From Methylicorpusculum sp. (GTDB lineage Bacteria; Pseudomonadota; Gammaproteobacteria; Methylococcales; Methylomonadaceae): a stretch of 64,000 bases of DNA. How positions within the stretch are numbered: the first letter of the stretch is position 1; each line of letters opens with the position of its first letter. Under the pieces are notes generated by a model, which saw nothing but the letters and a program-made list of their open reading frames with translations, made no database searches and was not told the origin of the DNA. The position numbers were made by a program, and so were the translations under genes. Positions 52,973-62,615 of this stretch are shown here, in pieces. The stretch spans positions 24,366 through 88,365 of the forward strand of contig NZ_JAUSBX010000038.1 in assembly GCF_030651835.1 (NCBI RefSeq), given 5' to 3'.

Positions 52973-55900
52973 CACAGACTTAGCGGAAATTGAAAGTTTT
53001 GCAATTCTCTCAGTGCAAAAGGATTATCGACACTGGTTGCGCTTAATTCATAACCGGCTTGCAGTCCATCAATATCAAAGGTTAGTAAAAATTTATCCTG
53101 GGCAGTAATTTGTATACCGGCTTTATCGAGCACTCTAAACCAGGCCCAAGGCCCCTCCTCTGCCCGGCTGACTTGCTTGCCGTCCAATGTGTCAAAACCG
53201 AATCGCACCAAACCGCTTCCGTCTGTTCCGGGCCACTGTAACTGAGTGCTTCGAGTCGGTCCGTGTCGGTAATCCGATTGCTGGCCTTCCAGGTTCAGCC
53301 AAAATCTGGACGCACTGGCATCTAGCGAAACCGGTTTGAGATTAAACTTGACCAAAGGCATCTGACTTCCACCTTGAAAGAAAACCTCGCGAATCTTATC
53401 GGCATATTGGAACTGAATCAGAACGCCCGGCGCTATGCCGATCGATTGATTATTTTGAGCAATCAACTTCCAGGTTCTGCCACTTGTGTCAACAAAAGCC
53501 TTGAGATGGGTATTGAAAAACTGATCCAGAATACCGTTCGGTGCAAAAAAACGGCTAAAGTCTTGCAATGCCGTATCGCGGCTGCTGCGTTTGGAGAAAG
53601 GGTAACGGCCTTCCAGACCCGATTTATAAAGCGGCAACACTTCGCTCTGCCAAAGCTTATTGAGCTGAGCCTTGCTGGAGCCCATGATTATGTTCAGATT
53701 ACCGCTGGATAGGGTTTGAGTCATACTTTTTAGCGGCTCAGGCAGCCTGGCCGATTCCATCTTCATACGCGTCATCACATCACCGCCTCCGCCTCCTTCG
53801 CTACGTTGCGCGGCAATCTTGATTGCGGCCCCACCGCTATCGGAGGTACTTCCCAAATCGATCATAAAGCCATACAACTGACCGAGCAAATTGATGGTCT
53901 GATCCAACGGCGCGCCAGCTCCGCCGACGTTTCTGACTAAGGAGGTCAAAGGTTGAAAATACTTTTCAACGACAGTTCCCGGCGGTTCTGCGGGGAGATT
54001 ACCAGCGTCTTCTGATTTAACGGTTTTCAACAGCTTTTGAGTCCGTGCATCCACTGCCTGTTCCACGCCCTCTTTGGCTGCAGTCAAGGCATCCAATGGA
54101 CTGGGTGGTTTGCGAGTCAGTGACGTTTCATTATCCAGCGCCAACAGCAGCAGACGAATAGGTGAATCGGGTGCAGACGCAAATTCAAGCACTTCTATCG
54201 ATTGCTGGATAGAGCTGATATTGCTGATTTTTATATTCTGCAGAAGATCATTCCAGTATTGAATAAAGTCTTTATCATAATACCCCTGAACATCCTGCTG
54301 AAGACGTTCCGGATCCGGCGCACTAACTTTGGCGGCTTCACCCAAGACCCAGTTCTGATCGACAGTTTCCTTGGCGAGCTGCTGGTTTTGTTTTAAAAAA
54401 ACCTGATAGAAACCGTCATGTGTAAATAAATAAGGAATGATCTGTTGTTCCAGACGGCCGTTTGCCAACGTAAACACCCGCGTGGCATTAGGACCCAAGG
54501 CATCAAGCACCTTGTAATCACGGCTCTTATCCTGCAAAGCCTCACTTTTGATGCGTAAATAGACTTGTTGAGCAACCGGTACTCTATTTAGAATTTGTCG
54601 GGTTGAGGCGACCAGGCGCGGGTCAAGCTCCTGAGGCTCAATTTTCAATTTAAGCAGATTATCGAGATGTTCAAGCAACTTCACTTGAACATCATCGGAA
54701 TAGTTTTTTTCCCAATCGACAGCAATCCAGGGTCGCACCAATCTGGAATCCAGTCTCTCCGGCTCGCCCAGCATCAGATAAATTTTCAACAGCTCATACA
54801 ATATATCCGGACTTTTGGCTTCCTCGCCGGTAATCCGTTGTTCAAGGCGCTCTTTTATCAAGGGTAAAAATTGCTTGAGCAACACTTGTTCGTAAGTTTC
54901 GTTGATAACCGGTTGCAGCTTGCTGCCCTGGTAAAGACCGAAGCGCATGGACCAAGGCGTAACTTCCGGGTAAACCTGAGCAATCTGCTGCATCGCATTC
55001 ATCCGCTGCAATAAGGCAGAAAAATCGGTTTGGATAGGATAACTGGCCGCGGTCTTGTCAAATTGTTGAATTTTATCATCCAGATCGGTCAGCGCCGATT
55101 GGTTGCGCGTGTAACTGGTCGTCCACAAAGCGGCCATTATCAGCGTCAGAGCCAAGGCCGAACCATAAGCGGCGTGTCGCAATAGAGCCTGATAGCGTTC
55201 GACCCGTTGATTTAAGCCGACAATCAGCGCTTCTTCAAAAATCACTTCTTTCAGTAGGCGGGTAATAAAATAACTTTTACCTTTTCCGCTAAACATCGGC
55301 ACCGAAACACGATCCAGCTTGAAAGTGCTTGCCAATATACCCATCAACCGATCAATTGGCGTGCCTTCCTGCGTGCCGCTGGTTAAATAGACGCCCCGGA
55401 GAAAAGGCGCTTGCTGGTAACGGTTGGCGCCATAACATTCTTTCAAAAATTCAAACAGGTTGCCTTTTAACAAGGCCATGCGTTGCGGGAAACCGAAAAT
55501 AAGATGCCGTCTTTGCAGATCCCGTTCTTGCTGAAGTCTTTTCGGAAGCCGTTCATTCAGACGATTCAACAAGGCATCTAAATCATCGCCCACTCTGGAA
55601 ATGACGTCGGACGGATTAGTCTGATCTTCCTCGGGAAAAGTAACGCCCCACACTTGAGCTCTTTCTTCCTTACCCAAGTCGGCAAAAAAATCATTGAATC
55701 CTGCAACCAAATCGCATTTGGTAAACAACATATAAATCGGAAAACGGATACCGAAGTGTTCGTGTAACTCCTGGATTCTTTGTCTGATCGCTTGTGCATG
55801 CTGCAAGCGTTCCTCTTCGGTTTGCTTGATCAAATCCGACAAGCTCATCGTAATCAAAACACCATTGACAGGGCGGCGGGGACGGTGTTTTTTGAGCAAA

Positions 55901-56538
55901 TTCAAAAAACCCAGCCAAGCGGCCTTATCGACCGCTTCATGGCTGTCCTGGGTCGTATAACGTCCGGCGGTATCCAGCATGACGGCCTGATCGGTAAACC
56001 ACCAATCACAGTTACGCGTGCCGCCAACGCCCCGGATTGCATTTTTACCGAATTTATCCGCCAGAGGAAATTCAAGACCCGAATTAATCAATGCGGTGGT
56101 TTTACCTGAACCGGGAGGACCGATAATGATGTACCAGGGCAACTCGTATAAATACTGGCGGCCCTGGCCTGTTTTGGTTTTAATCTGTTTTAGGGTGTTC
56201 AGTGCCTCATCAAAATTCTGGCTGATAACGCCGATTTCCTCCTTTGATTCGGTTTCGGTTTGATCAGTAACCGCATCCGCCGGTAATCCTGATCCGGCCA
56301 GTTCATTGACCATTTTGTTATTGGCACGGTTGGCTTTAATCTGAATTCTTGAATTATTCAGCCCCCAAACCACAAACACAATTAACAGCGCGATGAGTCT
56401 GGACACTTCCGATTCCAGCGGCGTATGACCCGCTATCGCAATCAGCGGCCCAAAAAACCAGAGTAAAAGTGCAATCGCAATGATGCCTAATAATTGAATA
56501 ACCCATTGTTTCTTGAAGAAATCGATGATTTTTTTCAC
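52972..56538 (-). CDS. tssM: T6SS membrane-complex protein TssM (IcmF)
   Basis: 1188-aa inner-membrane protein. Two N-terminal membrane segments ('LLGIIAIALLLWFFGPLIAI', 'LIALLIVFVVWGL') precede a cytoplasmic NTPase-like domain with intact Walker A 'GPPGSGKTTALINSG' and 'VMLDTAGRY'. A third segment near residue 455 ('GSALALTLIMAALWTT') leads to the periplasmic part ending in the beta-rich C-terminal domain. GTG start with 'AAGGGA' upstream. In most systems its C-terminus binds the TssJ lipoprotein, which is not found here. Confidence 0.96.
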   Translation of the reverse strand: MKKIIDFFKKQWVIQLLGIIAIALLLWFFGPLIAIAGHTPLESEVSRLIALLIVFVVWGLNNSRIQIKANRANNKMVNELAGSGLPADAVTDQTETESKEEIGVISQNFDEALNTLKQIKTKTGQGRQYLYELPWYIIIGPPGSGKTTALINSGLEFPLADKFGKNAIRGVGGTRNCDWWFTDQAVMLDTAGRYTTQDSHEAVDKAAWLGFLNLLKKHRPRRPVNGVLITMSLSDLIKQTEEERLQHAQAIRQRIQELHEHFGIRFPIYMLFTKCDLVAGFNDFFADLGKEERAQVWGVTFPEEDQTNPSDVISRVGDDLDALLNRLNERLPKRLQQERDLQRRHLIFGFPQRMALLKGNLFEFLKECYGANRYQQAPFLRGVYLTSGTQEGTPIDRLMGILASTFKLDRVSVPMFSGKGKSYFITRLLKEVIFEEALIVGLNQRVERYQALLRHAAYGSALALTLIMAALWTTSYTRNQSALTDLDDKIQQFDKTAASYPIQTDFSALLQRMNAMQQIAQVYPEVTPWSMRFGLYQGSKLQPVINETYEQVLLKQFLPLIKERLEQRITGEEAKSPDILYELLKIYLMLGEPERLDSRLVRPWIAVDWEKNYSDDVQVKLLEHLDNLLKLKIEPQELDPRLVASTRQILNRVPVAQQVYLRIKSEALQDKSRDYKVLDALGPNATRVFTLANGRLEQQIIPYLFTHDGFYQVFLKQNQQLAKETVDQNWVLGEAAKVSAPDPERLQQDVQGYYDKDFIQYWNDLLQNIKISNISSIQQSIEVLEFASAPDSPIRLLLLALDNETSLTRKPPSPLDALTAAKEGVEQAVDARTQKLLKTVKSEDAGNLPAEPPGTVVEKYFQPLTSLVRNVGGAGAPLDQTINLLGQLYGFMIDLGSTSDSGGAAIKIAAQRSEGGGGGDVMTRMKMESARLPEPLKSMTQTLSSGNLNIIMGSSKAQLNKLWQSEVLPLYKSGLEGRYPFSKRSSRDTALQDFSRFFAPNGILDQFFNTHLKAFVDTSGRTWKLIAQNNQSIGIAPGVLIQFQYADKIREVFFQGGSQMPLVKFNLKPVSLDASASRFWLNLEGQQSDYRHGPTRSTQLQWPGTDGSGLVRFGFDTLDGKQVSRAEEGPWAWFRVLDKAGIQITAQDKFLLTFDIDGLQAGYELSATSVDNPFALRELQNFQFPLSL

Positions 56539-56555
56539 GCTTATCCCTTATATCC

Positions 56556-57917
56556 TCAAAAAATAATATCAACCCGCCGGTTCATGGCTTTGTGTTCGGC
56601 GCTGTCATTCGGAACCAAAGGCTGGGTTTCCGCCCGGCCTTCTGATGTAATGGTCGCGTTTATGCCTGCGTTGCCGCTTAATACCTTGGCAACCGATTGA
56701 GCTCGCGCTTGCGATAAATCCCAATTCGATGGAAATCGTGCCGAAAAAATCGGATCGCTGTCGGTATGCCCGACGATCAGGATATTATCGGTAACTTTAC
56801 TGAGCGCCTTACCGATTTTGTCCAGTAAAGGCAAATACCGAGTGGTTATGTTATCGCTGCCCGAGCCGAAAAATCCCTTGCCCATAATTCGCAGTATGAG
56901 TTTTCCGTTTTTTCTATCCAGGGCAATTTCACCTCGCGCTATCTCAGGTGCAAGAAACGTATTGATATCGTCATACAGTGAATAAGCCGGTTCTTCTGAC
57001 GCTTGCGGCTCGGGTGCCGGGGAAGTGACCGGCGCTGTAACACTTGCCTGAAAGGTTAAACCGTCTTTGATGTTATAAAGCTTTGCCAGCAAGGGACTGG
57101 AAGCGGCATTGATCAGGTAAAGAAACCCCAAAAAAACCAGCATCAGCGTCACACCGACCACTGAACCAATCACCCATAACGGGACCAAACGGCTTAATGC
57201 ATTGCGTTTGTCTTTGATCCCCTGCCAACTGATCGATAATTCGTGTTCGTAATCACCGCGTTGTCTTTGAATGATTTGGTAAAGATTTTCCCTAACCTCT
57301 TCAAGACGGGTCATTCCGTGTTCTTGTACCCGGTACTTACCTTCAAAGCCAAGACACAGGCAGAAATACAATAACTCCAGCAAATGCAAATGCGTGCCGG
57401 GTTGTTGCATAATATTTTTTAATATTTGAAAAAACTTCTCGCCGCCCCACGCCTCTTTATGAAAGGTGATTAACAGACTTTGCGTGCTCCAAAGACTGTT
57501 ATTACCCCACGGCGTATTCAGCACGGTCTCATCCAGTAATGTACACAAACAGTAGCGAGCCGCCTGGACTTGATCGGCCGGAACACCGCGCTGTAGCGAA
57601 GTGGTTTCAAAACGTTTTACTTCATTGATAATGCTGGTTCTGAGCCCGGCTATATCAGGATGTGATGACGTGTTGCGTAATTGTGCAACCAGAGACAGCA
57701 AGGACAACGCACATTGGGTGAGCGGATTGGCGTCCGAATGGCCTAACTGTTCGTGCAGCCCTTCAGGAAGTGCAACAGGCTCAGAGGCTCTAACATCAAT
57801 CGGTTTCGGACTGACCGGTTCTTGCAGTTTCGGTTTTCGGCCGCCCGGGTTAGGCCGGAGTATGGTTTTGTCATCGTCGATGTAATTTCCGAAGGGATCG
57901 TCTTGATTCACTGTCAT
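56556..57917 (-). CDS. tssL: T6SS membrane-complex protein TssL with OmpA-like domain
   Basis: About 453 aa, an 'extended' TssL. Residues 80-250 are the cytoplasmic DotU/IcmH domain ('AARYCLCTLLDETVLNTPWG', 'EAWGGEKFFQIL', 'YFCLCLGFEGKYRV'). One membrane segment follows ('VIGSVVGVTLMLVFLGFLYL'), then a periplasmic OmpA-like peptidoglycan-binding domain ('ILIVGHTDSDPIF', 'NWDLSQARAQSVAKVL', 'MNRRVDIIF'). The fused domain removes the need for a separate TagL/TagN anchor. ATG 57917 overlaps the tssK stop (TAATG); the track start adds 7 residues. Confidence 0.95.
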   Translation of the reverse strand: MTVNQDDPFGNYIDDDKTILRPNPGGRKPKLQEPVSPKPIDVRASEPVALPEGLHEQLGHSDANPLTQCALSLLSLVAQLRNTSSHPDIAGLRTSIINEVKRFETTSLQRGVPADQVQAARYCLCTLLDETVLNTPWGNNSLWSTQSLLITFHKEAWGGEKFFQILKNIMQQPGTHLHLLELLYFCLCLGFEGKYRVQEHGMTRLEEVRENLYQIIQRQRGDYEHELSISWQGIKDKRNALSRLVPLWVIGSVVGVTLMLVFLGFLYLINAASSPLLAKLYNIKDGLTFQASVTAPVTSPAPEPQASEEPAYSLYDDINTFLAPEIARGEIALDRKNGKLILRIMGKGFFGSGSDNITTRYLPLLDKIGKALSKVTDNILIVGHTDSDPIFSARFPSNWDLSQARAQSVAKVLSGNAGINATITSEGRAETQPLVPNDSAEHKAMNRRVDIIF

Positions 57918-59254
57918 TACCCGTTTTTGATTGCCCAAAACTCTAGTTCAAGGCCCGGAAAATCTCCGGCAATATGAATGGCAAAACCGCCGGACTGATA
58001 CATCTGCTTCCACAGCTCGCCTTGTTTGTTCAGTTCGAAATAGGCAAATCCGGCATGATAAGGGATTTGTCTTGGTGCGACGGGTAAAGGGTGGATAGTA
58101 ATACCCGGCAGCGCAGATCGAACCAATTGTTGAATTTGCTCAACCGGTCCGATTTTGACTTGCGTCGGAAATCCGCTGCGCAATTGCTCTTTTGTGATTT
58201 GAGCATTGACCGCCAGCACAAAAACAGCGTCTTTCAATAAATGAGGATCGGGCACTTTGGCCCCGCGAATTCCGTATTTTGGTGGTGTCAGCGGAATAGG
58301 TATTGCATTTTGCTCCAAAACCGAACTTAGCAGATCGCGCAATTCGCTCATGACCCGGGAAAAAGTGAGCTGTAAATCATCGTGCTGATAGGGAGGAAAA
58401 CTTACCGGCCGCTTATTCGGCTTACAAAAGGTAGACAATTCGCCAGCAAGTTGCACGGCAAGCCGGTAAAAACTTTCGGGATGAAAGGCCGGTATGTTCT
58501 GAAGATGTTCAAACAAAGGCTCAACACGATTCACCATTTGCAAGAGCATAAAATCAGCAATTTCGGCCACGCCGCCCCTTCCCGCCTCGGTTGCTCTGCC
58601 CCCCAAGGCTTCGCCCCGGGTATGCAGTAAACCGGACAACTCCTTGATGAAGCTTTTTAATATCGGTAGCGCATTACAATCAACCGATGGCGGTATGAAT
58701 TGTTCATCAAGGATCACATTTTTATCTATCCTCGATTCGATGATGCGGGCAACCCCCAAACAGAGATGGCCGGCGCGTTCCTGTGTTTCAAGCATCAACG
58801 TAGTATGGAGTTTGCCGACTGTAACCGGCGAAGTGACATTAGTGCCGGTGTTATGGTCTCTGACATCGTATTCAACAGCGTGATAGCGCGCCAGTTTGTT
58901 ACGGACCTGATCGGTATCCACTTCAACGTTTCCGGGCTGACGGGTCGGCAACGACAGATAAATAATCGTATTTTGAGTATCGACGGAAATATCAACCGGC
59001 AAAGGAAGATCGTCGTCTTCAGGCAAATTGAACGGGGTTCCATCAGGAAAAACTCCGCTACATTCGGTTAATGAAAACTTCCCCATTGCCAACAGACGCG
59101 GGTCTATCCTGATTTTTTTAAAACCCCAGTCATAGGGGTTAAAACCTCCACACCGCTCCCGGATCAACGTTTCAATATAACGATCATGCTGCTGAAAATG
59201 TTGCGGGCGAAGAAACATACCCTCCGACCAGACAGTCCTGTTGTTTTCTGCCAT
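57917..59254 (-). CDS. tssK: T6SS baseplate-membrane connector TssK
   Basis: 445-aa adaptor that docks the baseplate onto TssL/TssM. Landmarks are 'VWSEGMFLRPQHFQQHDRYI', 'NPYDWGFKKIRIDP', 'GVFPDGTPFNLPEDDDLP' and the C-terminal 'FAYFELNKQGELWKQMYQSG'. The ATG at 59254 ('MAENNRT') has a near-perfect ribosome site 'GAGGAGGTG' 9 bases upstream; the track's GTG start falls inside that site and is rejected. Confidence 0.96.
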   Translation of the reverse strand: MAENNRTVWSEGMFLRPQHFQQHDRYIETLIRERCGGFNPYDWGFKKIRIDPRLLAMGKFSLTECSGVFPDGTPFNLPEDDDLPLPVDISVDTQNTIIYLSLPTRQPGNVEVDTDQVRNKLARYHAVEYDVRDHNTGTNVTSPVTVGKLHTTLMLETQERAGHLCLGVARIIESRIDKNVILDEQFIPPSVDCNALPILKSFIKELSGLLHTRGEALGGRATEAGRGGVAEIADFMLLQMVNRVEPLFEHLQNIPAFHPESFYRLAVQLAGELSTFCKPNKRPVSFPPYQHDDLQLTFSRVMSELRDLLSSVLEQNAIPIPLTPPKYGIRGAKVPDPHLLKDAVFVLAVNAQITKEQLRSGFPTQVKIGPVEQIQQLVRSALPGITIHPLPVAPRQIPYHAGFAYFELNKQGELWKQMYQSGGFAIHIAGDFPGLELEFWAIKNG

Positions 59255-59361
59255 GTTAACTAACACCTCCTCGTCACTGTCATTAATGTGCGTTCAAACA
59301 GCTCCGCATTGCGGATGCTCTGAATTATCAAATTCCAGCCTTCAGCATAGACTAAAAGTTT

Positions 59362-60861
59362 TTATTTTTTTCTCGCCGCAGTCAGTGCGCTCATTTGAGC
59401 TTCATAAGCTTCAACGAACGCGTCACCGAAAAAGTTTTCTATGGCCTCTTCTGCGGCAACACCGTAAGACTCCTGGTATTTGTCCCAACACTTGGCTTTC
59501 TTTTGTAAAACGATGCCTTGCTCAAATTGTTTTTCTATCGTCTTTGGATCAAATTTTTTTAATAATTCATTCAAAGAGGCCTGGATGCCTGCCTGCATAG
59601 CCAATTGATGATTCATGATGTCGTCGAAGCCCTGCTCAATGGCTTCGACTGATCCTAAAAAGCCGCCTTCCCTGTTTTGAATCAATTGCTTGAGCACATC
59701 ATCCGTTGTCACTGCAAATTTCAACGGATTATTATTGGCTGCTCTGATGACAGTCATATTGACGCGAAACAGGCTTTTAAATTTTGCCCGGCTTCTTAAT
59801 ACAGCGACAGTTCCATCGACCATTTTTCTGAACATCCGGCCGATTCGGTTAAAAGTAACTTCAGCCGGTTCGGCGCTTTTTATGCTTTGATCCAGTTGCG
59901 CACCGGACAAAAAAGCATCGAACAATGCATCTGAAGTCTGAGTTTGTTCCTGAACGGGCGGCTTGAGTGTTTCCAACCGTTCGGGTTTGGCTTGAATTTC
60001 CGGCGTTTCAACAATATCCAGCAAACTGCCGGGAACTTCGGGTTCCGGAGCAACAAAAACAGGTATGGGTTGCTGCTGTTCATCTAAATGCTCAGCCTCT
60101 TTTGCGAGTTCAAGCGACTCTTCCTCGAAAGGATCTTTAAAATCAAACAAGGCATCCAAGGGTTGATGGCCTGGATCAGCCGGCTTTGAGGGCTCCCATG
60201 AAGGGGCGGATGCGTCTCCAAAAAGATCTTCAAAGCTTGAAATAACAGGCATGTCAACCGGTTCAGCGGGAGCTGACAAGATGTCGGGCGCCACAAAACT
60301 GTCAAACAGTGGTGAAGCGGAATTCGGCAAATGACTCTGAAATTCAACCTCTTTGAAGTTTTCACCTGAATTGATCAGGTCTGAATGCTCAACAGACGCA
60401 TCATCGCTATTTACCAATAAGCGGTTAGCAAATGGGTCATCAAGCAGCGGCGAAAACAAATCCGGTTCATGAACCGGAAGCTGTGCCGGTGTTTCCAAAA
60501 ATTCATTTAAAAATGGCGAATCAGCCTCTTTTGAGACCGCTGTAGCAGTAATGGCCACACTGATTTCATATTCCCCAACACGTAAATGAGTTCCGTTAAA
60601 CAACTGTTGAGTATCGTTTTGCAGCGGTGCGGTGTTCATGTCGAAATAGACGCCGCTGAGACTGGTGTCCGTCAGATAATAGGCACCGTGCTGAAAGGAA
60701 ATACGTGCATGATGCCTGGAAACAAATTTTTCAGGATCACTGAGGACTAAATCATTATCTTCCGATCGTCCGATGGACCCACCTCTTTCGTCCACCGTTA
60801 CGGTGACTGATTCAGCCAGAGGTTGTCCTTTATACGAGAGTAAGGTCAGCGATAAAGCCAT
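59362..60861 (-). CDS. tagH: T6SS FHA-domain protein TagH/Fha
   Basis: 499 aa. The N-terminal FHA domain has the phosphothreonine-binding signature 'GSIGRSEDNDLVLSDPEKFVSRHHA' (Arg, Ser and Asn positions intact). A long acidic, proline-rich linker (about 110-320) follows, and the C-terminal TagH domain ends 'NFFGDAFVEAYEAQMSALTA'. First gene of the T6SS operon. The protein is the usual substrate/reader of threonine phosphorylation by a PpkA-type kinase and is reset by PppA; both activities have candidates in this locus. Confidence 0.95.
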   Translation of the reverse strand: MALSLTLLSYKGQPLAESVTVTVDERGGSIGRSEDNDLVLSDPEKFVSRHHARISFQHGAYYLTDTSLSGVYFDMNTAPLQNDTQQLFNGTHLRVGEYEISVAITATAVSKEADSPFLNEFLETPAQLPVHEPDLFSPLLDDPFANRLLVNSDDASVEHSDLINSGENFKEVEFQSHLPNSASPLFDSFVAPDILSAPAEPVDMPVISSFEDLFGDASAPSWEPSKPADPGHQPLDALFDFKDPFEEESLELAKEAEHLDEQQQPIPVFVAPEPEVPGSLLDIVETPEIQAKPERLETLKPPVQEQTQTSDALFDAFLSGAQLDQSIKSAEPAEVTFNRIGRMFRKMVDGTVAVLRSRAKFKSLFRVNMTVIRAANNNPLKFAVTTDDVLKQLIQNREGGFLGSVEAIEQGFDDIMNHQLAMQAGIQASLNELLKKFDPKTIEKQFEQGIVLQKKAKCWDKYQESYGVAAEEAIENFFGDAFVEAYEAQMSALTAARKK

Positions 60862-60904
60862 AACAATCGTCTCTTATTGAAAGCGTGATGATTAAGAAGC
60901 ATTG

Positions 60905-60933
60905 ATTATATGTGCTTACTCACCTTTTGCCAG
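60905..60933 (-). promoter_or_regulatory. Sigma-70-like promoter of the T6SS operon
   Basis: On the minus strand a perfect -10 'TATAAT' (60910-60905) lies 17 bp after 'CTGGCA' (60933-60928; four of six matches to TTGACA), 44 bases before the tagH start. It overlaps the ssb remnant region, so this promoter may have been created or captured when the locus was inserted. Confidence 0.55.
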
Positions 60934-60945
60934 AAAAATATTATT

Positions 60946-61109
60946 ATGAGGTTACTGCGACTTACCCGCTTGGAACAGATAGAAACTGTGCAAGACTATT
61001 TAAAAAAAGGCCAATCGATTTATGTGGAAGGAAAATTCAAAAGAGGCAATAGTAATATTAGGAGGGTTCGGATCATAATACCACTCAAATCGTGGCGGAA
61101 GAGCTATAA
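60946..61109 (+). pseudogene. Remnant of a single-stranded DNA-binding protein gene
   Basis: Frame 1 reads 'VQDYLKKGQSIYVEGKFKRG', the SSB segment 'xxYLKKGxQxYVEGxLxTR'. After a frame change it resumes at 61071 as 'DHNTTQIVAEEL' followed by a stop, matching SSB 'DRYTTEIVAxEM'. The first half of the OB fold and the C-terminal tail are absent. It is therefore a frameshifted internal fragment, the 96-aa track ORF (60910-61200) being only an accidental extension. Confidence 0.75.
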
Positions 61110-61745
61110 ATCAATGAATTGCAATCAACTGGGAACTCATGATACTGACTTGCGTATAAGAGTTATGCGTTTAAGATATGCGATATTAAATCCTGATTAG
61201 CAAGATGCTTCAGCTCAACCGCAGGATGAATTTGTCCTTTAGGCATTTGATAGAACATTCAGAACGTTAGTCCCACATCTGAGTAACTTCTCATTAGCCA
61301 TAGGCAGCCGCAGTCCGAATCACCTCGGATAAGGGTAGAATTTTGTTTTCGCTCAGCAGTCGATCCTGGAGATAATGCCAAAACGAAATGCCATGCTTTA
61401 GGCAGGTCTTTTTTCAGGCTGCGTATTCCGGTCCAAAGCTGCCACCTATTCCAGACGAACGCTGCCACTCATTCCATTTTAAAGCTGTCATTGAATTCCG
61501 ATTCCTGAAAGCGACCATTTGTCACCTAGTTCAATCGCCTCTGAGCTGACAGATATAATTTAATTTGGTGTGACAGGAAACGGCATATAAGCGGTCATTC
61601 CCGATGTAGGTGCGATTAGCTCATGTAATAGCACATTACGAATGTCGACATTCCTCTGATTACTCTATTGCTAATCGGAGCTACGCGGAAAATCTTCACT
61701 CGCTGACGCTCCGTTTCAACTATTTTCAGCGAATGACTTTCCCCA
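61110..61745. other. Decayed intergenic DNA beyond the T6SS operon
   Basis: No supported gene in about 635 bases. The 69-aa minus-strand ORF at 61259-61468 has no ribosome site or family features. The composition and short broken ORFs suggest degenerate mobile-element DNA, but I could not identify an element or its ends. Confidence 0.45.
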
Positions 61746-62402
61746 CTATCTAGCCTGTTTAGGTGTAGACGAGGCGCAACGACCTAGTACTTGCGCATCT
61801 TGTATCGCGTTCCACTCGATACCTGTATGTGGATTTTTACCCAGTTTTTCTAAAATCAAAGATCTCATTTTCTGCACATCTTCCTTAGGAGGGTGACCAG
61901 GAAGCACTGACCATTCGTCGGCATTATTTAGTGCTTGAGTCGCAAGAATCTGTCCTTTGCCATCAGCAACATCGATCCGAGAATTAGATTTGATGAGCAA
62001 ATCAACGGTGTCGAGTCCACCACGCTTAATTGCCATAGTCAGTGGAGTGTCGTACTCGATATTTGAAGGATGGCTGATGACATTTATATTTGCCCCCGCT
62101 GCAATCAAATAGCTAACGGTACACGTATGCCCTTGGGATGCAGCGAACATAAGTACAGTAATTTCACGACCGTCATAGGAACAGAATTTTGTGTTTGCCG
62201 ATACTCCCGAATGAAGGTAAGCTTTTACAGCATTGCAATCGCCCTCTCCAACAGCATCAATAAAAAGCTTTTTTTCTTTTTCTTCTGGGTTTGTATCGCT
62301 TTGCACAGTCGTAGTTAAAGTGCTAAATCCCACAACCATGAAAATTAATATCTGCAATTTATGATGTGTATTCATGCGCTTTATGTTTTTCCAGCTTTTC
62401 AT
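61746..62402 (-). CDS. Exported ankyrin-repeat protein
   Basis: 218 aa. A short N-terminal signal ('LQILIFMVVGFSTLTTTVQS') is followed by about four ankyrin-type repeats: 'LFIDAVGEGDCNAVKAYLHSGVSANT', 'TVLMFAASQGHTCTVSYLIAAGANIN', 'TPLTMAIKRGGLDTVDLLIKSNSRID'. The protein probably acts in the periplasm by binding another protein. 'AAGG' 10 bases before ATG 62402 supports the longer start; the Met at 62375 is an alternative. It lies just upstream of the T6SS operon on the same strand; ankyrin proteins often neighbour secreted toxins, but no toxin partner is visible. Confidence 0.82.
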   Translation of the reverse strand: MKSWKNIKRMNTHHKLQILIFMVVGFSTLTTTVQSDTNPEEKEKKLFIDAVGEGDCNAVKAYLHSGVSANTKFCSYDGREITVLMFAASQGHTCTVSYLIAAGANINVISHPSNIEYDTPLTMAIKRGGLDTVDLLIKSNSRIDVADGKGQILATQALNNADEWSVLPGHPPKEDVQKMRSLILEKLGKNPHTGIEWNAIQDAQVLGRCASSTPKQAR

Positions 62403-62615
62403 AATAAATTTGCCTTGATGTGACTAACATGAAGTTGATGCGCCTCGAGCGTAGTGTTGGCTAAACGGCCAACTACAACCCCAAGAAATGCAGTAACCAG
62501 CGCGGATAGTATTTCAGGTTTGGAGCGTGTCTGAGGCACTAACAACGTACAAATAAAACAGGTGAGAGGATACTCAAGACACGGACTTCGCCTTCGATGC
62601 CTGCACCGGTAACGT

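Noticed and set aside
60910-61200. 96-aa ORF as a functional small protein
   Set aside because: Only an internal SSB segment is recognisable and the SSB similarity continues in another frame, so it is a frameshifted relic.
61259-61468. 69-aa ORF that might be part of an insertion sequence
   Set aside because: No transposase motif and no terminal repeats could be identified; composition resembles degenerate DNA.
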